From Deltaproteobacteria bacterium (lineage in GTDB: Bacteria > Desulfobacterota > Desulfobacteria > Desulfobacterales > C00003060): a stretch of 17,591 bases of DNA. Under the pieces are notes generated by a model, which had not been told where the DNA came from, ran no database searches, and saw only the letters and a list, made by a program, of their open reading frames with translations. A program made the position numbers and the translations under genes. Positions 5,994-14,676 of this stretch are shown here, in pieces. Each line of letters begins with the position of its first letter. The stretch's first letter is position 1. The stretch is taken from the NCBI GenBank assembly GCA_003647435.1, contig QMMV01000007.1, positions 1 to 17,591 on the forward strand, read 5' to 3'.

Positions 5994-8120
5994 TTAGGCA
6001 AGGCGACATACGGTTGTGAGCGGGCACTTTGCATCATGGACATCAGGATGCGCGTTTTCGTAGACGGAACGGATGGCCTTTTCCTTGGTCGGGTAAATAT
6101 GATCCGGACCAATCCTCTCGAGCAGGTGCGTGCGCTTGAGAACCGCCATGACAGACTCGTTTACGCCACTTAAAGAGACGTCCACACCAGCGGCCCTGCA
6201 TCTGTCGATAGTAAGGGACAGGGCTTCTTCACCTGTCGCATCCATGTCACTAATACCATCGAACACAAGTATTATGTGTTTCAAATTTTTCATTTTCCGC
6301 ATTCGCTCCGCGATCTGGTCTTCCAGAAAACTTGCATTAGCGAAAAAGAGCGGGCCGTCAAATCGGACTACTGCGATATGCTCGCATTCCTTAAGACCGA
6401 AGGTCATGGCGTCGCGCAGAGACTCATCTTCGTGTCTTGACAGAGATACAACAGATGGCCGCATACTCTTGTAAAGGAATACGAGGAGCGAGAGGGCCAC
6501 GCCGATTTCAATGCCTTTTTCCAGGTGTGGTGCGAAGGCCAAAGTACAGATAAAAGAGATAATGGATATGGCCCCGTCATACCACTGAGCCTTCCAGGCA
6601 TGGATGAAGCCGGAAGCATTCACAAGGCCGATAACAGCCATCATGATCACCGCAGCCAACACGGACTGGGGAAGATGATACAAGAGTGGAGTAAAAAACA
6701 AAAGTACGATAACTACCATCAGGCTGGTGATCACGCTGGACATCCCCGAAACCGCTCCTGCTTGAAGGTTGACTGCAGACCTGGAGAACGAACCAGAGGT
6801 TGGATAGCTTTTGCCCAGAGAGCCGCATATGTTGGCGAGACCCTGGCCTATAAGTTCCTGGTTGGGATCCAGGCGGTGGCCGGTCTTCGCCGCAATGGCC
6901 TTTGCAATAGCAATCGCTTCCATGAAGCCAAGAAGCGAAATGATGGCCGCGAAAGGGAAAAGGTGCAGGATGATTTTCGAGTCGATCCTGGGAATAGACA
7001 AAGAAGGCAGACCTTTGGGGATGACACCGACCACTGCGCCGCCGCCCATCATGAGCAACTCGTCCTCTTTCAGTTGTTTGTTCCCCACTTTGATCCGCCA
7101 CGTGCGCCCGTCTCCCCTGATTCCCTCAGGGAGCTCGTTCTTGAGGTAGAATTTAGGAAAACTTCCCTCTCGCTCTACCCCCTCAAACAACAAATTCCTT
7201 ATCTGCTCACGATATACATGAGCTTTGTATTTTAGTCGCTCAGTTTTGATGCGGATGACACTCGCATCGTGCTCGGCGTTCAGGACACCAATAGTGTCGC
7301 GGGCGCGCTTTGCCCTTTCTATGGCTTCATTCACATCGGAACGCTGTTGGGCGAGATGTTCAAGGGCGGTCACGGTTGCGTTGAATTCCTTGATGAGACT
7401 CCGGACCCTGGCAGAGTCGATGGCGGAAATATCAATACTGGCATCGTGGTGGAATCCTACAGCCCAGGAGATAAATGTGGTGACAACTACAGCTATAAGC
7501 ACACCGGGCATCTTCGGCGAGATGCGTTTCAGCCCGTACATGATAGCGAAGGCAAGTCCGCCCATCAACAGCGTAGGCCAGTGCGTGTAGTGACCGGCGG
7601 CCTTACATACATGAATGATGGTCTGGTAGTGATGTGGTGCCTTGTCCACGTAAACTCCGAACATTTTGGACAGTTGGGATGAGGCGATGATAAGGGCGGC
7701 TGCATTGGTAAATCCGTTGACCACCGGGTGCGAAAGAAAGTTGACCACAAGGCCGAGTCTGAATACTCCAAGGCCGAACTGAAACACTCCGACCATGAGG
7801 GCAAGCAGGATGGCATAAGCAATGTACTGCTCGCTTCCGGCCGTAGCCAGCGGCTCAAGCGACGCCGCGGTCATAAGCGAAACCACCGCTACAGGACCGG
7901 TGGCCAACTGACGGCTCGAACCGAACAGAACGGCGATCATAGGCGGGAGGACGGAAGCATAGAGCCCGTAGTAAGCCGGAAGCCCCGCCAGCTGTGCATA
8001 GGCCATCGACTGGGGAATGAGCACTAATGCCACTGTAAGCCCAGCGATGAGGTCCATCCGGGCACTGTCAACACTGTAGTTCTTGAACCAGGCAAGAAAC
8101 GGAAAGAACCGGGTCAACAT
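5994..8120 (-). CDS. SulP/SLC26 family anion transporter with STAS domain and large insertion
   Basis: A 708-residue inner membrane protein. The N-terminal half has the SulP signature (LIPQSMAYAQLAGLPAYYGL, then LFGSSRQLATGPVAVVS), followed by VVNGFTNAAA. The second half holds GFMEAIAIAKAIAAKTGH, NPNQEL-like DPNQELIGQGLANICGS, and YPTSGSFSRSAVN. A C-terminal STAS domain starts near residue 590 and contains VFDGISDMDATG, with alanine where some STAS domains carry a phosphorylatable serine. Unusual is an insertion of about 135 mostly hydrophilic residues (about 224-359), the first part coiled-coil-like, before the VGVIPKGLPSL motif. ATG 8120 overlaps the tetR stop by seven bases and has AGAGGTGG upstream; an upstream in-frame start inside tetR is less likely. 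Substrate may be sulfate, bicarbonate or another anion; sequence alone does not decide. Confidence 0.93.
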   Translation of the reverse strand: MLTRFFPFLAWFKNYSVDSARMDLIAGLTVALVLIPQSMAYAQLAGLPAYYGLYASVLPPMIAVLFGSSRQLATGPVAVVSLMTAASLEPLATAGSEQYIAYAILLALMVGVFQFGLGVFRLGLVVNFLSHPVVNGFTNAAALIIASSQLSKMFGVYVDKAPHHYQTIIHVCKAAGHYTHWPTLLMGGLAFAIMYGLKRISPKMPGVLIAVVVTTFISWAVGFHHDASIDISAIDSARVRSLIKEFNATVTALEHLAQQRSDVNEAIERAKRARDTIGVLNAEHDASVIRIKTERLKYKAHVYREQIRNLLFEGVEREGSFPKFYLKNELPEGIRGDGRTWRIKVGNKQLKEDELLMMGGGAVVGVIPKGLPSLSIPRIDSKIILHLFPFAAIISLLGFMEAIAIAKAIAAKTGHRLDPNQELIGQGLANICGSLGKSYPTSGSFSRSAVNLQAGAVSGMSSVITSLMVVIVLLFFTPLLYHLPQSVLAAVIMMAVIGLVNASGFIHAWKAQWYDGAISIISFICTLAFAPHLEKGIEIGVALSLLVFLYKSMRPSVVSLSRHEDESLRDAMTFGLKECEHIAVVRFDGPLFFANASFLEDQIAERMRKMKNLKHIILVFDGISDMDATGEEALSLTIDRCRAAGVDVSLSGVNESVMAVLKRTHLLERIGPDHIYPTKEKAIRSVYENAHPDVHDAKCPLTTVCRLA

Positions 8121-8725
8121 GAGTCCACCTCTTGTTGCTGTGTTTGGTTGTTTTGCAGCATCCTGCGGCACGACTGCATAAGTTCGTTGTAGAGTGCGCC
8201 TGCATCGTAAAGTTTGTAGGTGTTAAACCGCGCCAGGCCGTCGACCATGCACAAGATGATCATTGCCGTCTTTCTTGCCGGCATGTCTGCTATGGAGCCG
8301 TCCTTTTGTCCAAGCTGGACAGCCTGTTCGAAAATGTCCAACAGGCAATTATAAATGGACTGAAGGTACTCCCCACACAGGGGATTGACCTCGGCGAGTT
8401 CGTAAGCATCGTGACGGTGTAAAAGGAGAAAGCGGTCTTCCATTCTTCCGACCAGGTAGAAATAGAAGGAGATGGTGCCTTCTATCATGTCCAGGCCTGT
8501 ATCGAACTTCCTTTCTCTCCTGTACCGCTCGAATTCTTCCACAATGTCAGATTTAAAGCCTTCCAGAATCGAAAGGAAGAGTTCTTCCTTGTTTTTGAAA
8601 TGATAGAAGATCGTCCCCCCGGCCACCCCGCTCATCCGGGACAGCTCAGCCATGGAAGTCTCTTTGAATCCCTTGGCGGAAAACAATCTGGTCGCAGCAC
8701 GGAGAATCATTTCTTTCCGAGACAT
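8114..8725 (-). CDS. TetR-family transcriptional repressor
   Basis: A 203-residue regulator. Residues 1-50 form the TetR DNA-binding domain: ILRAATRLFSAKGFKETSM, then AELSRMSGVAGGTIFYHFKN and KEELF, the standard helix-turn-helix pattern. The rest is an all-helical ligand and dimerisation domain with no specific match that I recognise. I chose ATG 8725; a TTG at 8740 would add five residues, and only a weak GAAAG is available for the ATG. It is the first gene after the promoter and the 28-bp palindrome that most likely is its own operator, and its stop overlaps the SulP start by seven bases, so it probably represses itself and the transporter cluster until a ligand binds. Confidence 0.92.
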   Translation of the reverse strand: MSRKEMILRAATRLFSAKGFKETSMAELSRMSGVAGGTIFYHFKNKEELFLSILEGFKSDIVEEFERYRRERKFDTGLDMIEGTISFYFYLVGRMEDRFLLLHRHDAYELAEVNPLCGEYLQSIYNCLLDIFEQAVQLGQKDGSIADMPARKTAMIILCMVDGLARFNTYKLYDAGALYNELMQSCRRMLQNNQTQQQEVDSC

Positions 8726-8754
8726 AACAGACTTTCGCAACCTATGCCGTTCAA

Positions 8755-8782
8755 AAACCTGACTGAGCGCTCAGTCAGGTTT
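8755..8782. promoter_or_regulatory. 28-bp perfect palindrome, likely TetR operator
   Basis: The half-site AAACCTGACTGAGC at 8755-8768 is followed without spacer by its exact reverse complement at 8769-8782. The core TGACTGAGCGCTCAGTCA has the TGA...TCA form usual for TetR-family operators. It begins two bases after the -10 box and covers the expected transcription start, 30 bases before the tetR ATG. A repressor bound here would block RNA polymerase. Confidence 0.85.
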
Positions 8783-8784
8783 GT

Positions 8785-8813
8785 TTTATATTAACCTATT
8801 CCCGCCATGTCAA
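8785..8813 (-). promoter_or_regulatory. Sigma-70 promoter of the tetR-sulP cluster
   Basis: On the minus strand, a consensus -35 box TTGACA (8813-8808) and a -10 box TATAAA (8790-8785) are separated by exactly 17 bases. The predicted start of transcription, near 8778, is inside the palindromic operator. It lies between the argJ stop (8869) and tetR, so it gives the cluster its own transcript. Confidence 0.85.
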
Positions 8814-8868
8814 GAGGAAAATCGGCATGCTGGAAAAAATTATTTTCTTCTCATAAGGGGCTCTTTTG

Positions 8869-10053
8869 CTACGTGCGATAATGGGAATTGATCCTGATGT
8901 AATCGGTGGAAAGATCGCAGGTATGGATGGTTGCGCCTTTACTGCCGAGTTTCAAATCGATGCTGATTGTGAAACGATCCCCTCTCAAGACCCTGTTTGC
9001 TTCTTCCTCGGCAGCATTGCCACGGCCCTGTCCATCCCGCACGACGCAGACATTATCAAAGAAGATGTCAACTGTTTCGGGATTCAGAGGTACACCCGCT
9101 CTGCCGACCGCAGCCATTATTCGGCCCCAGTTGGCATCCTGTCCAAAAAGGGCGGTCTTTACCAGCGGGGAATTAGCAACTGTGTAAGCTACTTGCCTTG
9201 CGCTTTTCTCGTCCGGTGCAGATCTTACCTCAATGGTCACCAGTTTTGTGGCACCTTCTCCATCCTGGACGATCTGAAGGGCGAGGGTAAATAAAAGCTC
9301 GTTCAGGATTTTCTGAAAAACTCCGGCACACGAAGGCTCGGTAAGATTGATCCCGGACAGCCCATTGGCAAGAGCAATGACCGTGTCGTTTGTGCTTGTG
9401 TCTCCATCTACAGTGATGGTGTTAAACGAACCGGCCACCGCCCTTTTCAAGGTGTTACCGAGGGTCTCTGGTGTTGCAGCAACATCTGTGCAGACAAAGC
9501 AGAGCATCGTCGCCATATCAGGCCGAATCATTCCGGCACCTTTTGCCACAGCGGCTACCGTGAAGCTCTTCCTGTCAAAAGTCCCTTTTTTTAAGACAGC
9601 CTTCGGGAATGTATCTGTGGTCATAATAGCCCGGGCGACATCGAAAAGTCCTGAAGGAGTCAGTTCGCGGGCAAGTTGCGGCAACACTGATTTAATGGCA
9701 GAAACGTCGAGAGGCCGGCCGATTACACCTGTTGAAGCAACCAGGGTCAATTCATCATCAATTCCAAGGGCATCAGCCGCAGCCTTGGCTACGGCGCAGG
9801 CGTCTCTGAGGCCGCGGGCACCGGTGCATGCGTTCGCATTTCCGCTGTTGACCACTATGGCCTGGCAGAGTCCAGACTTGATGCGCTCTTTATCAAGAAG
9901 TACGGGTGCCGCCTGCACCCGATTGGTGGTAAAAACGCCGGCGGCGCAGGCAGGGACTTCTGAAAAGATTATACCGAGGTCGCTTTTCTTGTCTTTCTTA
10001 ATTCCAGCACAAGCGGCACCGGCAATAAAGCCTGGAACCTGCAAGGTGGTCAT
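8869..10053 (-). CDS. argJ: Arginine biosynthesis protein ArgJ (glutamate N-acetyltransferase)
   Basis: A 394-residue protein. ArgJ moves the acetyl group from N-acetylornithine to glutamate and in many bacteria also makes N-acetylglutamate from acetyl-CoA; it acts in the cytoplasm. Diagnostic segments are GVFTTNRVQAAPV, VVNSGNANACTG, VASTGVIGRPL and the self-cleavage site KGAGMIRPDMATML, in which Thr182 would become the N-terminal nucleophile of the beta chain. The C-terminus contains NWGRIMAAVGRAG. Length is normal. ATG 10053 overlaps the secA stop as ATGA, indicating translational coupling; a longer reading would intrude into secA. Whether it is bifunctional cannot be read from the sequence. 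Confidence 0.97.
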   Translation of the reverse strand: MTTLQVPGFIAGAACAGIKKDKKSDLGIIFSEVPACAAGVFTTNRVQAAPVLLDKERIKSGLCQAIVVNSGNANACTGARGLRDACAVAKAAADALGIDDELTLVASTGVIGRPLDVSAIKSVLPQLARELTPSGLFDVARAIMTTDTFPKAVLKKGTFDRKSFTVAAVAKGAGMIRPDMATMLCFVCTDVAATPETLGNTLKRAVAGSFNTITVDGDTSTNDTVIALANGLSGINLTEPSCAGVFQKILNELLFTLALQIVQDGEGATKLVTIEVRSAPDEKSARQVAYTVANSPLVKTALFGQDANWGRIMAAVGRAGVPLNPETVDIFFDNVCVVRDGQGRGNAAEEEANRVLRGDRFTISIDLKLGSKGATIHTCDLSTDYIRINSHYRT

Positions 10054-12890
10054 CTTCCGCAGCACTTTTTGTATTTCTTTCCGCTTCCACAGGGGCACGG
10101 GTCGTTGCGCCCGATCTTCTTTTTTGTCCGGCGCACCGGCTGTCTTGCACTTTCTCCGCCGTGTGAATAGCTGAGTTTGTCGAGTTTGGCCTTCTCTTTT
10201 CTTTCAATTTCAACTGGTCGGGCAATCTGGATGTGAAAAAGGAACTTCACCGTTTCTTCCTTGATTCGGGCAATCATATCCATGAACATGTCAAAGCCTT
10301 CCTTCTTGTAGACGACCAGTGGGTCCTGTTGGGCATATCCGCGAAGGCCGATCCCCTGTTTCAGATGGTCCATGGCAAGCAGGTGTTCCTTCCATAGATT
10401 GTCCACAACTTGAAGCAGGACCATCCGCTCCAGCTCTCTGAACTCTGCGGTTCCAAAGGCCGTCTCCTTTTCTTCGTACATATTCATGGCAGCTTCAAAA
10501 ATGAGATCAGCAAGCCCTTCACGGGTGAGACCATCAACTGTATTCCGGTCGATGTTGAGCTTGAGCCCAAACTCCCTGTACGTAGCCTCTCTCAGGCCTT
10601 TCATGTTCCATTCATCGGGAGGAACGTTTTCATCTGCAAACGTTTCTGCAATGTTTTCAGACACCTCTCGTATCATCTGCTCAATGTTAGGCTTGAGACT
10701 TTTACCACTTAAGGCCTCGCGGCGCTGGTTATAGACGACCTCGCGCTGCTTATTCATCACGTCATCATATTCAAGAAGCTGCTTGCGGATTTCGAAGTTG
10801 TGCGCCTCAACCTTGCGCTGGGCATTCTCTATTGCCTTGCTGATCATTCCGTGTTCAATAGGCTCGCCTTCTTTCATGCCCAGCCGTTCCATTATGGAGG
10901 ACATGCGCTCACCGCCGAATATGCGAAGCAAGTCATCTTCTAAAGATAAATAGAACCTGGAGGAGCCTGCGTCACCCTGGCGGCCCGAACGACCCCTGAG
11001 CTGGTTATCAATGCGGCGACTCTCGTGGCGCTCCGTGCCGATTATATGAAGCCCTCCAAGTTCTTTGACCCCTTCTCCCAAAACAATATCAGTACCACGG
11101 CCTGCCATGTTGGTAGAGATAGTCACGTGCCCCTTTTGTCCCGCCTTAGCCACGATCTCGGCTTCTCTTTCGTGATTCTTGGCGTTTAGAACCTCGTGCT
11201 TGATCCCTGCCTTTGCCAGCATGCGGCTTAGCTTTTCCGATTTATCAATTGAGATTGTGCCAACCAGCACAGGCTGTCCTTTTTTATGAAGCGCTTTAAT
11301 TTCTTCCACAACAGCCTTAAATTTTTCAAACTCTGTTTTGTAAATAACATCAGGATAATCTATCCTGATCATCGGCTTGTTGGTAGGAATGACGATAACA
11401 TCGAGATCGTAAATCTTTTTGAATTCAGCCGCTTCCGTGTCAGCGGTCCCTGTCATGCCGGCAAGCTTGTCATACATTCTGAAGTAGTTCTGGAAAGTAA
11501 TCGTGGCCAGTGTCTGGTTTTCCTCGGCCACTTTCACACCTTCTTTGGCCTCAACGGCCTGGTGCAACCCATCACTCCAGCGACGGCCCGGCATCATTCG
11601 GCCCGTAAACTCGTCCACAATGATTACCTGTCCGTCTTTTACTACATATTGTACATCCTTATTGAACAACCAGTAGGCCTTGATCAACTGACGGGTGACA
11701 TGGAAGCGCTCAGAGGCGTCCCGGTAAAATGCTTCCGCTTTCTGCCGCTGTATCTTCTTCTCAAGACTTGTGAGCTTGTCATTTTCATCAATCTTTCGAA
11801 GCTCTTCGTCTAAATCCGGGACAATGTAGTCATCAGAACGGCCCCCATAGATAAGCCTCAAGCCTTTCTCAGTAACCTCGGCAATATTCTGATTCTCCTC
11901 AATGGTGCAATAGAGATCCTGGTCGATTTTGGGAAGCAGCTTTTGTGCGGAAAGCTGGCCTTCCAATCTTTCCAATTTTTTCTTCAGGGCAGGTTGTTTT
12001 GCAATCAGATCAAGAAATCGCGGATTTTTGGGGTCTCCCCGTTTTACTCTCAGCAGGAGCTCCAGAGCGCTGTCGGTTTCGCCATTTTGCTCGAGCTCTT
12101 TTAGGGCATCATTTAAGATATTACTGATCAGACGGTCCTGGTGCCTTTTAAGTTTTATCACCTTTGGCTTCATTTCCTCGTAAAGCCGATTTGAAGCCTG
12201 TTCAACAGGGCCGGATATGATCAGCGGTGTTCTGGCTTCATCGATAAGGATACTGTCGACCTCGTCGACAATGGCAAAATGGTGGCCTCTTTGAACCATA
12301 GAATCGAGGGAAAACTTCATGTTATCCCGCAGGTAATCAAATCCAAACTCGTTGTTCGTTCCGTAGGTGATATCGGCATTATAGGCGGCCTTCCGCTCGG
12401 CATCGTCCAGTCCGTGGACAACAGTTCCTACCGTTAAGCCCAAGAAACGGTAAATCGCTCCCATCCACTCGGTGTCTCGTCGAGCAAGGTAATCGTTCAC
12501 GGTCACGATATGAACCCCCTTACCCGTCAGGGCATTCAGGTAAGCCGGAAGCGTCGCCGCCAATGTTTTTCCTTCACCGGTTTTCATCTCGGCAATCTTG
12601 CCCTGGTGAAGTACAATTCCGCCAATGAGCTGAACGTCGAAATGGCGCATCGAAAGGGTCCTCACAGAGGCCTCGCGCACCACGGCAAAAGCCTCCGGAA
12701 GTAATTCGTCGAGGGTAGCACCGTGATCGATCTGTTCCCGGAAGGCCCCAGTCTTAGCCTTCAACTGATCATCGCTCAGAGATTTCATCTGGGGTTCCAA
12801 GGCGTTGATCTGCTCAACAATCGGGCGTAACTTATTAAGCTCCCGCTCGTTCTTGCTGCCAAAAACCTTTTTGAGTAAACTTCCGATCAT
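10050..12890 (-). CDS. secA: Preprotein translocase ATPase SecA
   Basis: A 946-residue motor of the general secretion pathway, working with SecYEG at the inner membrane. Walker A is MKTGEGKT (102-109), Walker B is in FAIVDEVDSILIDEAR (206-220), and the second helicase domain carries TNMAGRGTDIVLG and QLRGRSGRQGD. The C-terminus is the zinc-binding SEC-C tail NDPCPCGSGKKYKKCC, which binds SecB or ribosomes in other species. It is longer than E. coli SecA (901), mainly through an extra stretch at about 243-325 after LIISGPVE, a place where SecA lengths vary among phyla. Start ATG 12890 is preceded by AAGGAAG eleven bases away. It lies downstream of a repeat-rich gap and is followed by argJ. Confidence 0.99.
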   Translation of the reverse strand: MIGSLLKKVFGSKNERELNKLRPIVEQINALEPQMKSLSDDQLKAKTGAFREQIDHGATLDELLPEAFAVVREASVRTLSMRHFDVQLIGGIVLHQGKIAEMKTGEGKTLAATLPAYLNALTGKGVHIVTVNDYLARRDTEWMGAIYRFLGLTVGTVVHGLDDAERKAAYNADITYGTNNEFGFDYLRDNMKFSLDSMVQRGHHFAIVDEVDSILIDEARTPLIISGPVEQASNRLYEEMKPKVIKLKRHQDRLISNILNDALKELEQNGETDSALELLLRVKRGDPKNPRFLDLIAKQPALKKKLERLEGQLSAQKLLPKIDQDLYCTIEENQNIAEVTEKGLRLIYGGRSDDYIVPDLDEELRKIDENDKLTSLEKKIQRQKAEAFYRDASERFHVTRQLIKAYWLFNKDVQYVVKDGQVIIVDEFTGRMMPGRRWSDGLHQAVEAKEGVKVAEENQTLATITFQNYFRMYDKLAGMTGTADTEAAEFKKIYDLDVIVIPTNKPMIRIDYPDVIYKTEFEKFKAVVEEIKALHKKGQPVLVGTISIDKSEKLSRMLAKAGIKHEVLNAKNHEREAEIVAKAGQKGHVTISTNMAGRGTDIVLGEGVKELGGLHIIGTERHESRRIDNQLRGRSGRQGDAGSSRFYLSLEDDLLRIFGGERMSSIMERLGMKEGEPIEHGMISKAIENAQRKVEAHNFEIRKQLLEYDDVMNKQREVVYNQRREALSGKSLKPNIEQMIREVSENIAETFADENVPPDEWNMKGLREATYREFGLKLNIDRNTVDGLTREGLADLIFEAAMNMYEEKETAFGTAEFRELERMVLLQVVDNLWKEHLLAMDHLKQGIGLRGYAQQDPLVVYKKEGFDMFMDMIARIKEETVKFLFHIQIARPVEIERKEKAKLDKLSYSHGGESARQPVRRTKKKIGRNDPCPCGSGKKYKKCCGR

Positions 12891-12922
12891 TTTTCTAAAT
12901 ACTTCCTTTATATCGGTTAGAG

Positions 12923-12948
12923 CCGTTCACAGATTTCTTCTGTGACGG
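12923..12948 (-). other. Hairpin in the secA leader
   Basis: On the minus strand CCGTCACAG and CTGTGAACGG pair around a 7-base loop with one bulged base, ending 32 bases before the secA start. There is no T-run after it, so it is not a clear terminator. It could influence secA translation; no SecM-like small ORF is evident before it. Confidence 0.4.
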
Positions 12949-12960
12949 TCGAATCTTTGT

Positions 12961-13053
12961 CATCCGCAATAGTGAGAACTTAGCTCGCTTCGCTCACAAC
13001 GCTCACAATTGGAATAATGGAAAGCTGGAACAATGGAATAAGGGGCACCAAAG
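12961..13053. repeat. Degenerate repeat DNA (GTGAGCG and GGAAYAATGG motifs)
   Basis: This part of the secA-M23 gap holds TTAGCTCGCTTCGCTCAC with further CTCAC units and repeated GGAATAATGG / GGAACAATGG motifs. An open frame over it (12960-13172 minus) is low-complexity and consists of translated repeats. I see no gene or promoter in it. Confidence 0.45.
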
Positions 13054-13078
13054 GATTTTTGTATCAGTTTAGATTTTT

Positions 13079-13247
13079 TATCCTGGTTCCGATGCTCTGC
13101 GTCGGTATCCTGGTTCCGATGCTCTGCGTCGGAACCTCTTTTTTCTTGTACATCATTCCACTGTTCCATCATTTAATCATTCCCTAATCGAGGCTGCAAC
13201 AGAGCAAATAAATAGCTATAATCTCAATGGGTTATAGAAGTTCCGAG
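13079..13247. repeat. 142-bp direct repeat, copy 1, preceded by an extra 27-bp unit
   Basis: A 27-bp unit at 13079-13105 containing GATGCTCTGCGTCGG is followed directly by a second one that begins the 142-bp repeat 13106-13247. The same 142 bases recur at 14830-14971 in the same orientation with, by my hand count, 14 mismatches. Each copy starts with a REP-type hairpin: GTTCCGATGC, loop TCT, GCGTCGGAAC, ten pairs with one G-T. The two copies bracket the M23 gene. Confidence 0.85.
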
Positions 13248-13409
13248 TACACAATTATTTTTATTTTTGTAACTACCCGGGGGGCCGGGTTCAGGGCTGA
13301 CAGTTGGTTGCCTTGCGCTCATCGTATTTCTTGAGATGTAACTATCGAGCCGTTCTTTATGCAAAGGAGTATTAATCATACAAAGCTAAATATTCATTCG
13401 TTTAACTGT

Positions 13410-13436
13410 GAACCACGGAACGTTGAACCTGAATAG
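13410..13436. repeat. 27-bp repeat (GAACCACGGAAC type), copy 1
   Basis: GAACCACGGAACGTTGAACC followed by TGAATAG. A near copy with three differences lies at 17293-17319. The rest of the stretch 13248-13620 between this repeat area and the M23 gene shows no ORF, RNA gene or convincing terminator that I can support. Confidence 0.55.
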
Positions 13437-13620
13437 TTACTGATCTTTTTGACTTAATCGGGTAACACCACTCCGCCGCGACTTTGCCGACTTTTTATAA
13501 TTATATTCCTTTCTTGGCTTAATTGCAAGACCAAGCCGGGGAATAACGGGATCCTTCAGTCCTCAGGTCGAGTTTCAAACCAACAAGCGAATTTGCAAGT
13601 GTTGGAGTTTTTCCGGGAGT

Positions 13621-14529
13621 TTAATTAAGGATATACCTCAGGGGATTAACAGGGATGCCGTTTAGATGGACCTCATAGTGGAGGTGTGGGCCGGTACTTC
13701 GACCGGTGTTTCCGAGCAGGGCGATCTTTTGGCCGCGTTTGACCCGGATGCCGGGTTTTACCAGCCATTTTTTCAGGTGTCCATACCTTGTAACCATGCC
13801 ATGTCCATGGTCGATGACAAGGAGCTTGCCGAGCCCGCCTTTTCTGCCTGTAAATGTAACCACGCCGTCTGCCGGTGCGATGATCGGAGCCCCTTCTCGC
13901 GCGGCGATGTCAATTCCTCTGTGAAACTCCCTCAAGCCCGTGAAAGGGGATATACGATACCCAAACGAAGAAGACAGCCACCCTCTGGCCGGCCGGATAG
14001 CCGGGGTTGAGGCAAGTAATGATTTTCGATCCTGCAGGTAGCTGAGAAGCTCCTCAAATGACTGTTTTTCAACCAGGCAGAGCTCTTGCAAATTTTCGGT
14101 CTGGGCATGCATTTGGCGAATAAGGCTGCTGTGGTTTTCAGTAAGTGAAGCAGGAAGGTTTAAATCCTCCGGTATGGGACCGCCTATTCCAAACAAAGCA
14201 TCACGCCATGCAGGTTCTTCGAGGTTGGCAACAATTCTTATCTTCTTTTCAAACTGTTGCAAAGCCATCATGTTGGAATTTAGTTTCCGGATTTTTCTTG
14301 CGAAGGCTTGAATCTGTCCCCGCTGTGCGGCCACTTCGCGTTCAAGAAGACGAGTGGCAGGCACAGTCTTTTTCAAATTCAGATACTTATGAAGCAGGAT
14401 GGTGACGCCGCCAAGGCCGAGAAAGAAAAAGCAGGCCATAAAAGCAATAAAAGCCCTGGAGAACTTCAACTGCCTAACCCTGGAAGTGTTCCCGGGGATT
14501 ATCACAACGGTTACCTGGCTGCTTGGCAA
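13621..14529 (-). CDS. Membrane-anchored M23 (LytM/NlpD-type) metallopeptidase
   Basis: A 302-residue protein. A short cytoplasmic N-terminus is followed by one membrane helix (about 24-46), a charged coiled-coil-like stretch (about 56-100), a linker, and a C-terminal peptidase M23 domain from about residue 180. The zinc and catalytic motif set is complete: HRGID (His203, Asp207) and HLHYE (His282, His284), with YGHL (His251) between. It should cut peptidoglycan cross-bridges in the periplasm. The start is a TTG at 14529, supported by AGAGGAG six bases upstream; no ATG fits. It is flanked on both sides by repeats and not closely linked to its neighbours, so it probably has its own transcript, though I found no clear promoter. 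Confidence 0.9.
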   Translation of the reverse strand: MPSSQVTVVIIPGNTSRVRQLKFSRAFIAFMACFFFLGLGGVTILLHKYLNLKKTVPATRLLEREVAAQRGQIQAFARKIRKLNSNMMALQQFEKKIRIVANLEEPAWRDALFGIGGPIPEDLNLPASLTENHSSLIRQMHAQTENLQELCLVEKQSFEELLSYLQDRKSLLASTPAIRPARGWLSSSFGYRISPFTGLREFHRGIDIAAREGAPIIAPADGVVTFTGRKGGLGKLLVIDHGHGMVTRYGHLKKWLVKPGIRVKRGQKIALLGNTGRSTGPHLHYEVHLNGIPVNPLRYILN

Positions 14530-14535
14530 GCTTCG

Positions 14536-14542
14536 CTCCTCT
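14536..14542 (-). promoter_or_regulatory. Ribosome binding site that sets a TTG start
   Basis: AGAGGAG lies six bases upstream of the TTG at 14529..14527. It is the strongest site near this gene and decides for the unusual start codon. Confidence 0.75.
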
Positions 14543-14676
14543 CTTAAGGGTGAGGGATAATGAAAAGCAGACAGCCTTTAAAAACTCTGATTTTCTATCA
14601 TACCAGGCGGAGTTCTGTCAACCCTTTCAAGGCATTTTCTCAAGCTGTATTTACGGGTATCACTGTAGCTCTTTTC

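Noticed and set aside
6404..7101. Open frames antisense or frame-shifted within the SulP gene
   Set aside because: They overlap a well-supported transporter reading frame and show no family motif.
8821..8868. Rho-independent terminator after argJ
   Set aside because: I found no GC-rich stem followed by a T-run in this short stretch.
13079..13139. Tandem 27-bp units as a possible CRISPR array
   Set aside because: Only two units, joined without spacers, and no cas genes; they are REP-type hairpins.
12960..13172. 70-codon minus-strand open frame upstream of secA
   Set aside because: The peptide repeats DAEHRNQD, the translation of the tandem hairpin repeat; it is repeat DNA without a ribosome site.
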